64,000 nt of DNA. It comes from Ochotona curzoniae. Lineage: Eukaryota > Chordata > Mammalia > Lagomorpha > Ochotonidae. Under the pieces are notes generated by a model. That model saw nothing but the letters and a program-made list of their open reading frames with translations. It ran no database searches and had not been told where the DNA came from. A program made the position numbers and the translations under genes. Each line of letters begins with the position of its first letter. Position 1 is the first letter of the stretch. The DNA is taken from positions 72,830,501-72,894,500 of the forward strand of contig NW_024466599.1 in NCBI RefSeq assembly GCF_017591425.1. The letters are read 5' to 3'. Of the stretch, positions 12,601 through 23,499 are shown piece after piece.

Positions 12601-12844
12601 ACCCCACTTGTCTGCCTGGTTACCAGCCCACTCTATTTGATGGCGCTCACTGTGCTGTGTTGGCAGTGGATTCATAAATGATGTTCTCATACACTGTCTG
12701 CCGTCCCTCTGGAATTTGACCCCCCAGGCCTATCCTGAGGCCTCTCCCCATCCTTTAGTGTATGCATGTATGAAATCTGAACTTGCAATGCAGGTTCTGT
12801 GATTGCGGCTCTGACTCCACCAGCATAGCTTTGCACTCCTTTTA

Positions 12845-12972
12845 TCCAGGGCACTTCCAAAAGTTCATGGAAATGCATATTATGAGAAAGACATTGAATG
12901 GATCTCAAACTTTTCACAGCAAAATAAACTTGACCTTTAATTCCAGTATGATATGAACTTTTGAGGTTTCTT
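12845..12972. repeat. Short palindromic DNA-element-like repeat (AAAAGTTCATGGAAA family)
   Basis: It contains CTTCCAAAAGTTCATGGAAA at one end, CACAGCAAAATAAACTTGAC in the middle and TATGATATGAACTTTTGAGG at the other. The ends are near reverse complements. The same core recurs at several other places in the window. I think it is an old DNA-transposon-derived repeat but cannot name the family. Confidence 0.6.
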
Positions 12973-13405
12973 TATACACTCTTGTTGAATAAGCGAGGAA
13001 ATTCCAAATGACTTGAAGACACATTTCTTTATGAATAATTGTATACTCCTCAAGTAAAAATTGAAAAATATTATATAGAAGGGGAAATGCTATAAAAATA
13101 GGAAAGGAAATACTTGTATACAATATGCTATCATATTGCTTTGGCCTGATGATTTTCAGCCTAGATCTATTAGAATGAAATCACTAAGTAAATTGGCAGT
13201 GAAAGTAATGCCGTAAGTGTCAGAGTTTAATCTGTTTGTCAAAATAAACTCAGTAACCTAGAAGAACTATTTATGTAACATCAGTAATCTGGCTGAATTC
13301 TGGCCATCTTTTCAACACATGTCTCATGAACACTTTGTTGGGCCAATTCACCCACTTATTTCAAATCAGCACAACTTAAATTCTTTGAAAGCAGGTTTTA
13401 CTCTT

Positions 13406-13742
13406 TTTTTTTTTTTTAAAGATTTATTTATTTATTGGAAAGTCAGATATACAGAGAGGAGAAGAGACAGAGAGGAAGATCTTCCGTCCGATGATTCACT
13501 CCCCAAGTGAGCACAATGGCCAATGCTAGGCCGATTCGAAGCCAAGAGCCAGGAACTTCTTCCGGGTATCCCACACAGGTGCAGGGTCCCAAGGTTTTGG
13601 GCTGTCCTCGACTGCTTTCCCCCGCCACAGGCAGGGAGCTGGATGGGAAGTGGAGCTGCCGGGATTAGAACTGGTGCTCATATGGGATCCCGGTGCGTTC
13701 AAGGCAAGGACTTTAGCCACTAGGCCACGCCGCTGGGCCCCG
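13406..13742 (-). mobile_element. Young C-repeat SINE
   Basis: AAAGATTTATTTATTTATTG tail, AGATCTTCCGTCCGATGATT and a head ending CTAGGCCACGCCGCTGGGCCC. Short flanking copies of TTACTCTT at 13398-13405 and 13743-13750 are a probable target-site duplication. Confidence 0.93.
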
Positions 13743-13924
13743 TTACTCTTGACCATTTACTGATTCAGATAAAGTTTTCCTTTGATTAGTACAAATTGTG
13801 ATCATTTAGATTATATGTAAATCTGGTTACACTGTAACTCTTATTCATGTTTAAGATGTAAGGGGCTGAAATGGATCATTAACCAAACAAACTTTTTTTT
13901 TCTCAAAATATCATAATTAAGTGT

Positions 13925-14085
13925 ATGAGGGAACTTCAGAGATTATAAGAAATGGAATTGATTGAGAAGTTTATTTTGCCTATAAAATTCTTTCATACAA
14001 GGGAGTCTTCAAAAAAGGCCATGGAAAAATGGAAAATCTGTCTCAATAACGTTTTCATTACGGATATCATTTTTGCACCAAAATT
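13925..14085. repeat. Two adjacent partial copies of the AAAAGTTCATGGAAA-type repeat
   Basis: GAGGGAACTTCAGAGATTAT, AATGGAATTGATTGAGAAGT with TTATTTTGCC, then a second start GGGAGTCTTCAAAAAAGGCC followed by ATGGAAAAATGGAAAATC. The order suggests two elements or one rearranged element. Confidence 0.5.
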
Positions 14086-14089
14086 ATCT

Positions 14090-15925
14090 TTTGATTCCTT
14101 GTGTACTTACACATATAATCTTTCTACATACACGCATAGTCTGAATCATGCCCCGTTGCCTGCTGGCGATTCATTTCAGAACCCTCTCAGAGACCCAAAT
14201 CTGAGGATGTTCAAGTTTCTTACGTTAAATATCAACATCATTGTATGGAACCCACATTCTCCTGTATGCTTTAAATCATTCTTAGAGGATTTCTAATGCT
14301 CAGAGTAATTTAATTATGATGTAACTAGTTGTTAACTACATCAGGAGATAATAACGAGGAGCAATCTATGCATGTTTAGTGTAGATGGAGCTATTTTCCT
14401 GAGCATTTTTGACGTGCGGTTGGACATGGAGTTCACAGATCTGGAGTTGGTTGTGTATACATCTGTGATATATAGAGAACACGTGCAGATATACGTTCTG
14501 AGAGCCTATAAGCCATATGGCAAGCTTATTAGCATTGAGAGCCTTTCTTCAGCTTACAACTGTAAGAGGAGAAGGTGCCTGCTACTGTCAACTGCACTGT
14601 TGACAACAATGCTTTGTTACAAGGTCTAATAATTAATAATAAGCATAGGGATGTATCTGAGTGCCGACTGTTCTAGCCAGTTTTCATATGCTATTTCAAT
14701 ACATCTGCACTGTAAAACTGTGGGATTGCCAGTTAAACAGAGGAGCTACCCACCCCCTTAATGTTTGGGTCTCAAAATCCATGCACTGTATTGACGTGGA
14801 AACCTGATTGTTTCTGTTCTACTTTAGAGAAGTGAACAAACTTCTGGGTTCCAGTAGATCTTCTCTGTTATGATTTAATACTTTAATTTTGGAAACAGAG
14901 TGTGGTACACATACAAATTATGTAATAGAGTCAGAAAAGGAGACAAGAAGTTCCTGAAACTTTGTAGCAGGCCTGGAGTTGTGCTTCCTTGGAGCACTGG
15001 AGGGGAAGTAGAGCACCAAGTGACAGCTCTGGAGTCTTCCTTGGAGGTCATTTCTGTGTGATTGCAGAACTCCAGAAGGGCAGGCCCCCTTCCAGATACC
15101 ACCATGTTGCTCCTGCCTTTAACAGGTTATTCATCAAAAATGGGGACAGGGACTAGTACTGGCAGTAATGGCAGTAGCCCTGGGAACACTTATACCTATT
15201 TTTGCTCTCTTTTTCCTCTCCCACACATGTGCTTTCTCTCTCTCTCTCTCTCTCTCCCTCTCCTCTGTCTCCTTTTTCTTCTTTGCAGAGGCTCAGCCTG
15301 CCTTCTTCACCCTGTGTGGGAGCTGATTCACAGTCCCTGAGCTCTTGGCTGATCTGTGGCTTTGGTTTCCCCGCGTGCATCTGGACCCAGCTGTCTGTGC
15401 TTAGTTTTTATTTCGACACTGCTGTCCCTCATGGCACTTTCCTAGTTTTCTCATTCCCAAGGGATCACAGTGATTATCCCAATTCATTTTTTTTTCCCAA
15501 TGTGTAGGTTATAAGACAGGGGTCAGAGATCACCATATAGTGCTTTTCTTTATGAAAAGTATCTACTCCCATGTGAATTTTTGTATTAGTTACTTAAGGG
15601 AAGAGTAACGCGCGCCAAACCCAGCCGGTGTCTTCATAAATGGTTAATGATCAGGGACATTTCTCATAAAGACCGTATAAAAACTTCATGGAACTTTCTG
15701 TGTTGGTCGGCTACCTTGCCTAAACACACCTTCTGTGTCGCACTGTGAGCTGTAATTTAAAGTGATTTTTCCAAAGTCAATTGTACATAAAAAGCAGGGT
15801 ACAGGGCTCTCTGAGGGATATAATTTATTTTCCCATTGCTGAACATAATGCCACCTGCTGTGCACTGATAATGCAATTTTAAAAATAACAGCAATAAAAG
15901 CAACCACAAAGTAAATGCCACTCAT
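14090..15925. other. 1.8 kb with no recognised gene or transposon
   Basis: Apart from a CT microsatellite at 15234-15262 and a perfect E2F-like motif at 15610-15619, I see only unassigned sequence. Frames of 85-114 codons here have no recognisable domain. Confidence 0.55.
15234..15262 (+). repeat. (CT)n microsatellite
   Basis: Uninterrupted CT dinucleotides followed by a CT-rich stretch to about 15290. The opposite-strand frame translates as an Arg-Glu run and is an artefact. Confidence 0.9.
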
Positions 15926-15929
15926 TGGT

Positions 15930-16135
15930 CTGTTATTATATGTCACACACTTCACATGCATTATTAATAATTCTTCTAACAGTTCTAAAACGTGGGTAGT
16001 CATCGCTGCTTCACAGAAGAGGCAGGAGTTCAGCAAGCTTCAGCAACTGGTCCAAGGTTGTCTAGCAAAAAAGGGGGACATACTGAGGTCACTTGGGTTC
16101 CAATTATCTACATTTTGTTACTGCATTATGCTGGA
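15930..16135 (-). mobile_element. MIR SINE, fairly complete
   Basis: ACACTTCACATGCATTATTA, CTTCACAGAAGAGGCAGGAG, CTTCAGCAACTGGTCCAAGG and TTGTCTAGCA follow the reverse complement of MIR in order (cattatttcatttaat, ttttacagatgaggaaactg, aacttgcccaaggtcacaca). Confidence 0.75.
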
Positions 16136-16797
16136 TTTAAAAAAAAAATTTAGAAGTCAAGTATATTTTAAAAGACTAAGAGAAAAGTAGTCTACTACAT
16201 TAATATGGATGTTACCATTTCTTTTTTCTCTTCACTTTGAAAGTATTCTTTGATAATCATCTCCCACTTAGCCATACAACGGATCTGCTAGTGACAAATT
16301 CTCTCTTTCACTCCTTCACAAATGACTTTATTTTGCCTATTATTTCTCCAAGGTGTTTTCATTATATGCAGAATTTTCTGTGGGATGATTTTTTTTTTTT
16401 TACTAAAGCACTTTAATAATACCCTACAGTCTGTTGTTCCCTTGCTTTCTGATGAGGAACTTGGGTCTTTGGGGCTCGCTACACCTCGCTGTGTAACATG
16501 TCACATTTTCTCAAGCTGCTTTTAAGACCACTTTTTTTTCTCGCTTTGTGCAGTTATCTCACTTTATAGGGATGTGATGATTTCTTTGAATTTCCCTGCT
16601 TTAGAGTCACTGAATTTCTCTGATTGGTAAATTTGTCTTCCCATTTGGGAAGTTTTCGGGGATTTTTTTTGAATGTTTTTATGTACTCATAACTTTTGTA
16701 TGCACTCGGGACATCAATGACACCAATGTGAAAACTTTTAATATCTTTCCACAATTTCTGAAACTCCATTCATTTGTTTTTGATATTTTCCCCTTTC
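16136..16797. other. Unassigned AT-rich stretch
   Basis: No recognisable repeat or gene apart from a poly-T run near 16389-16400. Confidence 0.5.
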
Positions 16798-16813
16798 TGT
16801 TCTTGCTTTCTTT

Positions 16814-17139
16814 TTTTTAAGATTTATTTATTTTATTACAAAGTCAGATATACGGAGAGGAGAGACAGAGAAGAAGATCTTCTGTCTGATGATTCACTCC
16901 CCAAGTGAGCCACAACAGCAGATGCTGCACCAATCTGAAACCTGAAACCAGGGACCTCTTCCGGATATCCCACACACGTGCAGGGTCCCAAAGCCTTGGG
17001 CCATCCTCAGCTGCTTTCCCGGGCCACAAGCAGTGAGCTGGATGGGAAGTGGAGCTGCCGGGATTAGAACCGGTGCCCACATGGGATCCCAGCACGTTCA
17101 AGGCAAGGACTTTAGCTGCTAGGCCATGCCGCTGGGCCC
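16814..17139 (-). mobile_element. C-repeat SINE with perfect 16-bp target-site duplication
   Basis: Flanked by TGTTCTTGCTTTCTTT at 16798-16813 and 17140-17155. The body has AGATCTTCTGTCTGATGATT and the head ends GCCATGCCGCTGGGCCC. Confidence 0.95.
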
Positions 17140-17497
17140 TGTTCTTGCTTTCTTTCTACTGTTCTCTTCAAGTTCACTGATTCATTCTCTTCTCATCACC
17201 TATCTGTGCCCTATCATGTGTGTTTTAAACTTTAGGTAATATCTTCTCCAATTCTAAATATTTGTTTTAGTTCTTTTGTTTATTTGCTTGGGGGGAGGGA
17301 CTCTTTCATATTAATTTTTTTTTCTTTTACAGTTCATGGGAATCAATTTATATTTTAAGAATGTATTCTATTTGTGCAAAGTGAACACTTTTCATGTATT
17401 TTGCAATATAGATTCAGGATTCTAGTGTTACGTCTCACCCTGCCCTTCTTCCTAGCTGTGTTCCCCACTGACCCTTTTCCTTATTATGCATATTTTT

Positions 17498-17824
17498 TTA
17501 AAAGATTTATTTTTATTATTATTTTTTATTGGAAAGGCGGATATACAGAGAGGAGAGACAGAGAGGAAGATCTTCCATCCGATGATTCACTCCCCAAGTG
17601 ACCTCAATGGCCACTGCTATGCTGATCCGAAGCCAGGAGCCTCTTCCAGGTCTCCCACGCAGGCGCAGGGTCCCAAAGCCTTGGGCCGTCCTTGACTGCT
17701 TTCCCGGGCCACAAGCAGGGAGCTGGATGGGAAGTGGGGCTGCTGGGATTAGAACCGGCGGCCATTTGGGATCCCAGGCGTGCAAGACGAGGACCTTAAC
17801 CACTTGTGCCACCGCGCTGGGCCC
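17498..17824 (-). mobile_element. Young C-repeat SINE with perfect 16-bp target-site duplication
   Basis: Flanked by TATTATGCATATTTTT at 17482-17497 and 17825-17840. The body has AGATCTTCCATCCGATGATT and the head reads TTGTGCCACCGCGCTGGGCC. Close in sequence to the copies at 3308 and 42718, so the same young subfamily. Confidence 0.95.
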
Positions 17825-18044
17825 TATTATGCATATTTTTACATGTCTACAATTCTGTGCTTTCATTTCATGCCATAATCACAAGCTCAGCATTGCATCC
17901 AGTGAAGATTTCAACAAATGACAAGTGGGGGTGGGGGAACTCAACTGCTCCACAAGGTTTAGACATGGATGATGTACAATAACCAAATGTGAAGTTGTCA
18001 AGCTCACTCATATGGGTTGCATTTTTATAATCTATGCATTAGTT

Positions 18045-18391
18045 ACCAAATGTCAGAGAAAGCATGTGCTATTTGTTTTGGTTTTTTTGTTTTTTGTTTT
18101 TTGTTTTGCAACAGGTTTATTTCACTTGGCATAATGGTTTCTAGTTGCATCCACTTTGTTGCAAAGGTCACGATTTCATGCTTTCAAATGGCTGCCTGTT
18201 ATTCCTAGGTGTACATATGCCACATTTTTTATTCAGCTTTCCACCGATGGGCAGTTGTGTTGACTGCATATCATAGCCATGGCAAATGGAGGCTGCAATA
18301 AACATGAGTGCACAAATATCTCTTACACTGATTTTCATTTCATTTTTGAAAAATTCCCAGCAGAGGGATGGCTAGGTCATAGGACAGATCA
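18045..18391 (-). mobile_element. Old L1 fragment, antisense, interrupted by a SINE
   Basis: TTATTTCACTTGGCATAATG, TCTAGTTGCATCCACTTTGT, CCACCGATGGGCAGTTGTGT, GCAATAAACATGAGTGCAC and GGGATGGCTAGGTCATAGG follow L1 ORF2-3' antisense sequence in order. Confidence 0.85.
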
Positions 18392-18716
18392 ATTTTTTTT
18401 TTAAGATTTATCTGTTTATTTTTAAAATAAATTTTATTAGATTTATTTTTTATTGAAAAGGCAGATTTACAGAGATGAGAGACAGAGAGAAATATCTTCT
18501 GTCCACTGGTTCACTCCGCAAGTGGCCATGAAGTCTGGAGCTGATCTGATTAGAAGCCAGGAGCTCTTCCAGGTTTTCTACGCGGATGCAGGGTCCCAAG
18601 GCTGTGGGCCGTCCTTGACTGCTTTCCCAGGCCACAGGCAGGGAGCTGGATGGGAAGCGGGGCTGCTGGGATTAGAACTGGTGCCATATGGTACCATTAA
18701 GCTACCATGCTGGGCC
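18392..18716 (-). mobile_element. C-repeat SINE inserted in the L1
   Basis: TTTAAGATTTATCTG tail with a duplicated TTATT-rich segment, CAGATTTACAGAGATGAGAG, then the head CTACCATGCTGGGCCC. GACAGAT on both sides (18382 and 18719) is a probable short target-site duplication. Confidence 0.88.
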
Positions 18717-18765
18717 CTGACAGATTTGTTTTGAAATCTCAAAGATTTCCAAACTTTAATTTTTG

Positions 18766-18778
18766 TGAAATGCAGAAT

Positions 18779-18824
<46 letters not shown>

Positions 18825-19096
18825 GAGAGAAAGAACACTATCCCATCACTGCATCCACTGGTTCACTCCCCATATGGCAGCAATGGCCATAGCTGGGGTT
18901 GGGAGCCACAGGTCCAAAAGCAGGAGCCAGGAACGTCTTCCAGGGACTCTGCAGGGGTCCAAGCAGTTAGTTAGTCAGCTGCTGTTTCCCAGGCATGTTA
19001 GTGGAAAGATGGCTGGGAAATAGAGCAGCTAGAACTCAAACTCTCCATATGCATGTGGTAACTTTATCTGCTACATCCTAGTGTCAGCCCTTCTTA
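18766..19096 (-). mobile_element. Old C-repeat SINE carrying an expanded (CA)n
   Basis: GCAGAATTACA is the SINE tail; then comes a (CA)n run where a (GA)n run is usual, then GAGTGAGAGAAAGAAC and CATCCACTGGTTCACTCCCC. The right edge is near CTACATCCTAGTGTCAGCCC. Confidence 0.85.
18781..18820 (+). repeat. (CA)n microsatellite inside a SINE
   Basis: About 19 CA units placed within the C-repeat 3' region. Confidence 0.92.
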
Positions 19097-19118
19097 CTAC
19101 TAATTTTAAGGGTGCTCT

Positions 19119-19454
19119 GGGGCTGGTGCGGTGGCCTAGTGGCTAATGTCCTCTCCTTGAACATGCCAGGATCTCATATGGGCACTGGTTGTAATCCCAG
19201 CAGCCCTGCTTCCCATCCAGCTCCTTGCCTGTGGCCTGGGAAAGCAGTCGAGGATGGCCCAAAGCCTTGGGACCCTGCACCTGCCTGGGAGACCTGGAAG
19301 AAGCTCCTGGGTCCTGGCTTCAGATTGGCTCACTACGGGCCATTGAGGTCACTTGAGGGGAGTGAATCATCAGACAGAAGATCTTCCTGTCTCTCCTCCT
19401 CTCTCTATATATCTGACTTTGTAATAAAAATCAATAAATCTTTTTTAAAAAAAA
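19119..19454 (+). mobile_element. Young C-repeat SINE, sense orientation
   Basis: Complete from GGGGCTGGTGCGGTGGCCTA to GTAATAAAAATCAATAAATC and a terminal A run. Flanks GGTGCTCT (19111) and GGTGTTCT (19455) are a target-site duplication with one change. A + strand frame through it (19112-19681) is not a gene. Confidence 0.95.
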
Positions 19455-19885
19455 GGTGTTCTCAGTTCATAGAAAGCCAATTTATAGTAGCTGCTTCAGC
19501 GTTTTGTAATAATTCTCATATTCAGGTTGTCTTTGCCGGCTCTGCTGATTGCCTAATCTTTGAGAACTGGCCATGTTTTATGTTTTTTTTTGGTGTAGCA
19601 ACACATTTTAGGCTGTTTCCTGGACATTTTGAATATTATGTTGTCAGACTTAACACACTGCTGGAATTTTGGAGAATGTGAATTTGTTGTGGTTGTTTTA
19701 GCAGGAAATCAGCCCCTCATTCTGTCCCTTTCCTCTGTGGAGGCAGTTTGATTCTCAGCTATTTGATTTTCAAACTCTTTGCTGTGATGTTTGAGTCATG
19801 TACCCTGGAGCAGGCACCACTTAAGGATGCTTTTGGGGGTTTCACATGGCAACCGGTTTTCAAAGTATTTGCTATCCTTTTTTCA
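19455..19885. other. Unassigned sequence
   Basis: No recognisable gene or element. AT-rich with a short T run near 19580. Confidence 0.5.

Positions 19886-19887
<2 letters not shown>

Positions 19888-19924
<37 letters not shown>
19888..19924 (+). repeat. (GT)n microsatellite
   Basis: About 18 uninterrupted GT units. Confidence 0.95.
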
Positions 19925-19925
<1 letters not shown>

Positions 19926-20119
19926 ACATTTGCAAGTTGCAGGTGAACTTGGTGCTTGAATAGGTTCATATAGAATGTTTCAGGCTCTTCTGCTATGACC
20001 GCTGTGGAATTTTCCTCTGGTTCCTGGTTTTTTTGCTTTCTGTAAGGTGGAACTGCACCACATAGTAAAACAACAAGAGAAAAATGAATGAAATGAACAG
20101 TGCACTTCCCATTCTGCAC

Positions 20120-20221
20120 AGCAAGTTTCTTTTCTTTCTGTTTCCTTTCTTCTTCCTCTCCTTCTCTCTTTTCTCTTTCTCTCCTTCCCTCCCTCCTACA
20201 TCCTTTCTTCCTTTCTTTTCC

Positions 20222-20299
<78 letters not shown>

Positions 20300-20610
20300 C
20301 TCTCTCTCTCTTCCTGCCTTCCTTTCCTCCCTCCTTTCTTCCTTCCCTCCTTCCTTCCTTCCTTCCTTCCTTCCTTCCTTCCTTCCTTCCTTCGTTCCTT
20401 CCTTCCTTCCTTCCTTCCTTCCTCCCTCCTTCCTATTCCCTCCCTCCCTTCCTTCCTTCCTTCCTTCCTTCCTTCCTTCCTTCCTTCCTTCCTTCCTTCC
20501 TTCCTTCCTTCTTCCCTCCTTCCTATTCCCTCCTTCCCTCCATCCCTTCCTTCCTTCCTTCCTTTCTTCCTTCCTTCCTTCCTTCCTTCCTTCCATCCTT
20601 CCTTCTTGTT
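20120..20610 (+). repeat. ~490-bp polypyrimidine tract: (TTTC)n then (TTCC)n blocks
   Basis: One strand is almost entirely pyrimidine. A TTTC block spans about 20222-20298, then TTCC blocks span 20340-20605 with interruptions. The interruption TCCTATTCCCTCC occurs at 20431 and again at 20521, a 90-bp spacing that indicates a higher-order duplication. Frames of 183-264 codons on both strands are low-complexity Phe/Leu/Ser/Pro or Lys/Glu/Gly/Arg peptides and are not genes. Confidence 0.97.
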
Positions 20611-20619
20611 TGTTTTTTT

Positions 20620-22135
20620 GGGTTGCTTTATGCAGAAGGTTGGACTCATAGGTGCCCAGAATCTCCCTAGTATCCACCAGCCCCCTCCTGCCACCACCAC
20701 TGGCAGGGATAGTGGTGCAGAAGTGACGCTGGGCTGATGTTAGATCCAGATGAGGAGAATAGGAGAAAAACTAACATGAAGCTTGCTCTTCAACTCAGCC
20801 TTCCAGTGAAACCCTTTTCTTTGATATGTAGCTGTCACCAAAGACTTAAATACAGGTTACTGCTGCGTGCATTTATCTACAGTTTTCAGTTTAATTTGCC
20901 TTCAGGTCAAACCCAGGAGGAGGAAAACAGAAAAAAAAATGTAGAAAACTTCTTATACTGAGTTGATATTTAGTTCCCATCTCAGATAACGTGCGATTTT
21001 TAAGATTTAGAGACCCTCACCAGCTGTTTGCCACACTGACCTATTTTTTTGTTGCATTCAGGGCAATATCAGGATGGAATTCTTGTGCTTTGGAGTGCCA
21101 CTTGTTAATGTTTGCACACCTACCACTTGGCACACAACCTGCAATGTAATAGATAACCCTAACCTTTGCATAAGTGAAATGAGTAAAATATGAAATGTGA
21201 AATCCATCAGTTCTCTAGCAAACTCATAGTTATTTTGCAAATAAAGGGTATTTCCAAATTAATGCAAACTTTTTTCAATGATCTCTTTGAAGGTTTTTCC
21301 ATGTGTATGGATTGCCAAGTTTTTCTTACACAAAATAAACTGTTTAATTCCATTTCTAAGATCATTTTGTACTGTCCTGGGATTTGGCCCAGACACAGTT
21401 TACCACTCAGATGCCATGGACTCAAAGTTGACTGGTTTTTTGCTCTGATCCCTGCTGAACCTCAGCATATTTCCCAACACTGTCCACCGCAAAGTCAGAG
21501 CCAAGTGCACAGCACTGGCATGTGAGATCAGAGCTGGCCTTCTATTCTGACTCTTAGGACTCAGTCTAGCGTATACACACACCAGCCCAGTTTTCCTACT
21601 TAGGTGAGGTGGCTCCTGTTCTTAAAGGTGCACCCCAGTCCTTTTTGCTTTCAGATTCTAGTTGACATACTCGTTGCTTCTTTGCCGGGCAGCCTTGTTG
21701 AGAACAAAAGCATCCTTTGCCTTCTTGGAATGTTTATTTCATCAAATATTATAATTTGACTAATATGTTTCACAGAGCCTTCCCCCGTTATTAGCACCAA
21801 CAAGAATTTATTTTTGTGGTTTAGCCTTTGGGAAATGATGAATTTGTTTAATAGACTGGTAATTACCCAGCTCAAAAGTGATCATTAGAATTCCTTTTTA
21901 TTTGATTACTATATATCACCAAACCCAGAGTCCATTTATCACCAGCTGCATCCATTAATTCAGCTTTGCTTGTCCTTGACGAAGACTCCTGGATTTTTCA
22001 CTCTGAATCTAAGAATTAACCAAAGGGATATGCCTTCAATATACCAAATTTAAATTCTCAGATTTACTTGGAAAGCATCATTTTTTAAACGGTTTGGTTT
22101 GCAATTTTTATTGTATTAGAATATTTCCCACAGAA
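20620..22135. other. 1.5 kb without recognised gene
   Basis: Mostly unassigned. A short piece at 21240-21300 resembles the AAAAGTTCATGGAAA-type repeat. No coding sequence recognised. Confidence 0.5.
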
Positions 22136-22139
22136 GCCA

Positions 22140-22463
22140 TATCTAAAGAAAAGGGATGGTGCAGAAAGAGAGACTGGGAGAAAAATGAGATGGAGGAAAG
22201 GAGAGGGGAGGGGGGAAGAGATAAAGAGAGAGAACCCACCTGTTGGTCAATTGCCCAGTTGGAAAGGATCAAACCTCATAGCTGAGAACTCAGTGTGGGT
22301 ATCCAGTGGGAGTAGATGAAGCACAATTACATCACAGCTACTGCTACTTCCAAGGGTTGGCGTTAGCAGGTAGCTGGAGTCGGAAACTGAAATCACGTGT
22401 GAAACCCAGAGCCTCTTACGTGGGACGTGGTCATCTAAACCAGTAAGCTAAACACTTGTCCCA
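22140..22463 (-). mobile_element. Old C-repeat-type SINE
   Basis: A GA-rich segment at 22160-22230 is followed by GAAACTGAAATCACGTGTGA, AACCCAGAGCCTCTTACGTG and TCATCTAAACCAGTAAGCTA, the reverse-complement head region of the older C-repeat subfamily. It ends about 500 bp before the TMEM182 exon. Confidence 0.7.
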
Positions 22464-22961
22464 GAAGTGCATTTTGTTGTTGTTGGGGTTTGGGGTTATC
22501 GTCAGCTTTCCAAGTAGCACGGTGATACAAATATAGCTTAGCAGGAGCTATGAGACAATGCTTTGTAAGTAATCGGACACATTTCCATTCCTGCTCATCT
22601 GATGGGAAGCCTAAGTGCCCATGACCCCCCGGGCACTTAGGAGAGCTCTTTCTAAGGTGTTTCCACATTCAAAAACAGAAAATTTACTCAGAATGCTGAG
22701 CTCTGCAGTAGAGCAAACGTGTGTGGTGCAGAGAGCAAGCACAAGGCATTCATTGAAGATCACCAACATTAGAATCACTGAGTCCAAGGTCACTTGATCA
22801 GATTTCCTATAGAAGATGAATCAGAGCTTGTTGGCCTGGAATTCCTGTGTGCTCTGGCTAACATTAGAGAAATGAAGAGGGAACGATCTTGCTGTGTCGT
22901 GTCTACCGTGTCTACAACCTAAACGTGTGTTCCTTTTCTTCTTGTCTCCCGGCACCTGCAG

Positions 22962-23099
22962 TTTACCGAGGTTTCTGGGCGGTTCTGATGCTCCTGGGGG
23001 TAGTCGCTGTGGTGACCGCAAGCTTTCTGATCGTCTGTGCAGCCCCCTTTGCCAGCCACTTTCTCTATAAAGCTGGGGGAGGCTCATACATTGCTGCAG
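22962..23099 (+). CDS. TMEM182: TMEM182 penultimate coding exon (exon 4 of 5 in the human gene model)
   Basis: This 138-nt exon encodes 45 complete residues, from [10 protein letters not shown] to GGGSYIAA, plus split codons at both ends. It follows a pyrimidine-rich tract ending in CAG and is followed by GTGAGT. The reading frame gives phase-1 introns on both sides, so it joins the exon at 39381 in frame. The peptide matches my memory of mammalian TMEM182 at nearly every position. It carries the second membrane span (about [20 protein letters not shown]) and the short loop [19 protein letters not shown]182 is a four-pass membrane protein of the claudin/PMP22-like group, expressed in muscle and fat and reported to inhibit myoblast differentiation and fusion via integrin beta-1. 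The open frame runs past both splice sites by chance; those extensions are intronic. The family assignment is very secure and the exon number follows the human model. Confidence 0.97.
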
Positions 23100-23499
23100 G
23101 TGAGTACTGCGCAACGAGTGTGCTGTGCTGCCATGCCTTCCCGCCATATGATCACAATTTCCAAAACAGATTCAGTGTCAGTCTTCTAGTAGTGGGATCA
23201 GTGCAAGGTCTGCATACAGTGATTCTTGAGCGCTCAGAGTATGTCAGAGATTTTCTGGGGACGACCTAGTCTCCATGTGTCAACATGTATGTCCTGTTAA
23301 CAGTCATTGCCCATTGCAGTCCCATTACATGCTGAGAAAGTCAAGTCTTAGAGGTGAACACTCTTGCAGTATCAGCTCATTCTCAGGTGTGCAAGATAAT
23401 TTTTATCTTTTATATTAATTGAGTATAGATAAGAGTAAATCATATCTCATAGTAATGTCTTAGGATATAGATACATTTTTGTGTGTGCTCTTATTTCTT

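Larger units (their letters stand above)
1..22961 (+). other. Sequence upstream of the TMEM182 penultimate exon: intron 3 and possibly more
   Basis: The acceptor at 22960-22961 shows that sequence immediately upstream is intron. I looked for coding sequence for the TMEM182 first extracellular loop and first membrane span and saw none, but short exons can be missed by eye. Everything else identifiable here is repeat. The whole interval is therefore read as intronic, or as intron plus 5' flank if an exon was missed. Confidence 0.6.

Noticed and set aside
19112..19681. 189-codon + strand frame
   Set aside because: Its first half is the sense translation of a C-repeat SINE and the remainder shows no protein family.
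20222..20605. CRISPR-like periodic array
   Set aside because: The period is 4 bp with no spacers; a eukaryotic microsatellite.
19883..20737. Overlapping frames of 183-264 codons on both strands
   Set aside because: They are translations of the TTTC/TTCC tract and its flanking (GT)n: pure Phe-Leu-Ser-Pro or Lys-Glu-Gly-Arg repeats open in several frames at once.
22889..23269. 126-codon frame around the TMEM182 exon
   Set aside because: Only 22962-23099 is exon. The ATG and the C-terminal extension are intronic readthrough, shown by the splice sites and by the match ending exactly there.
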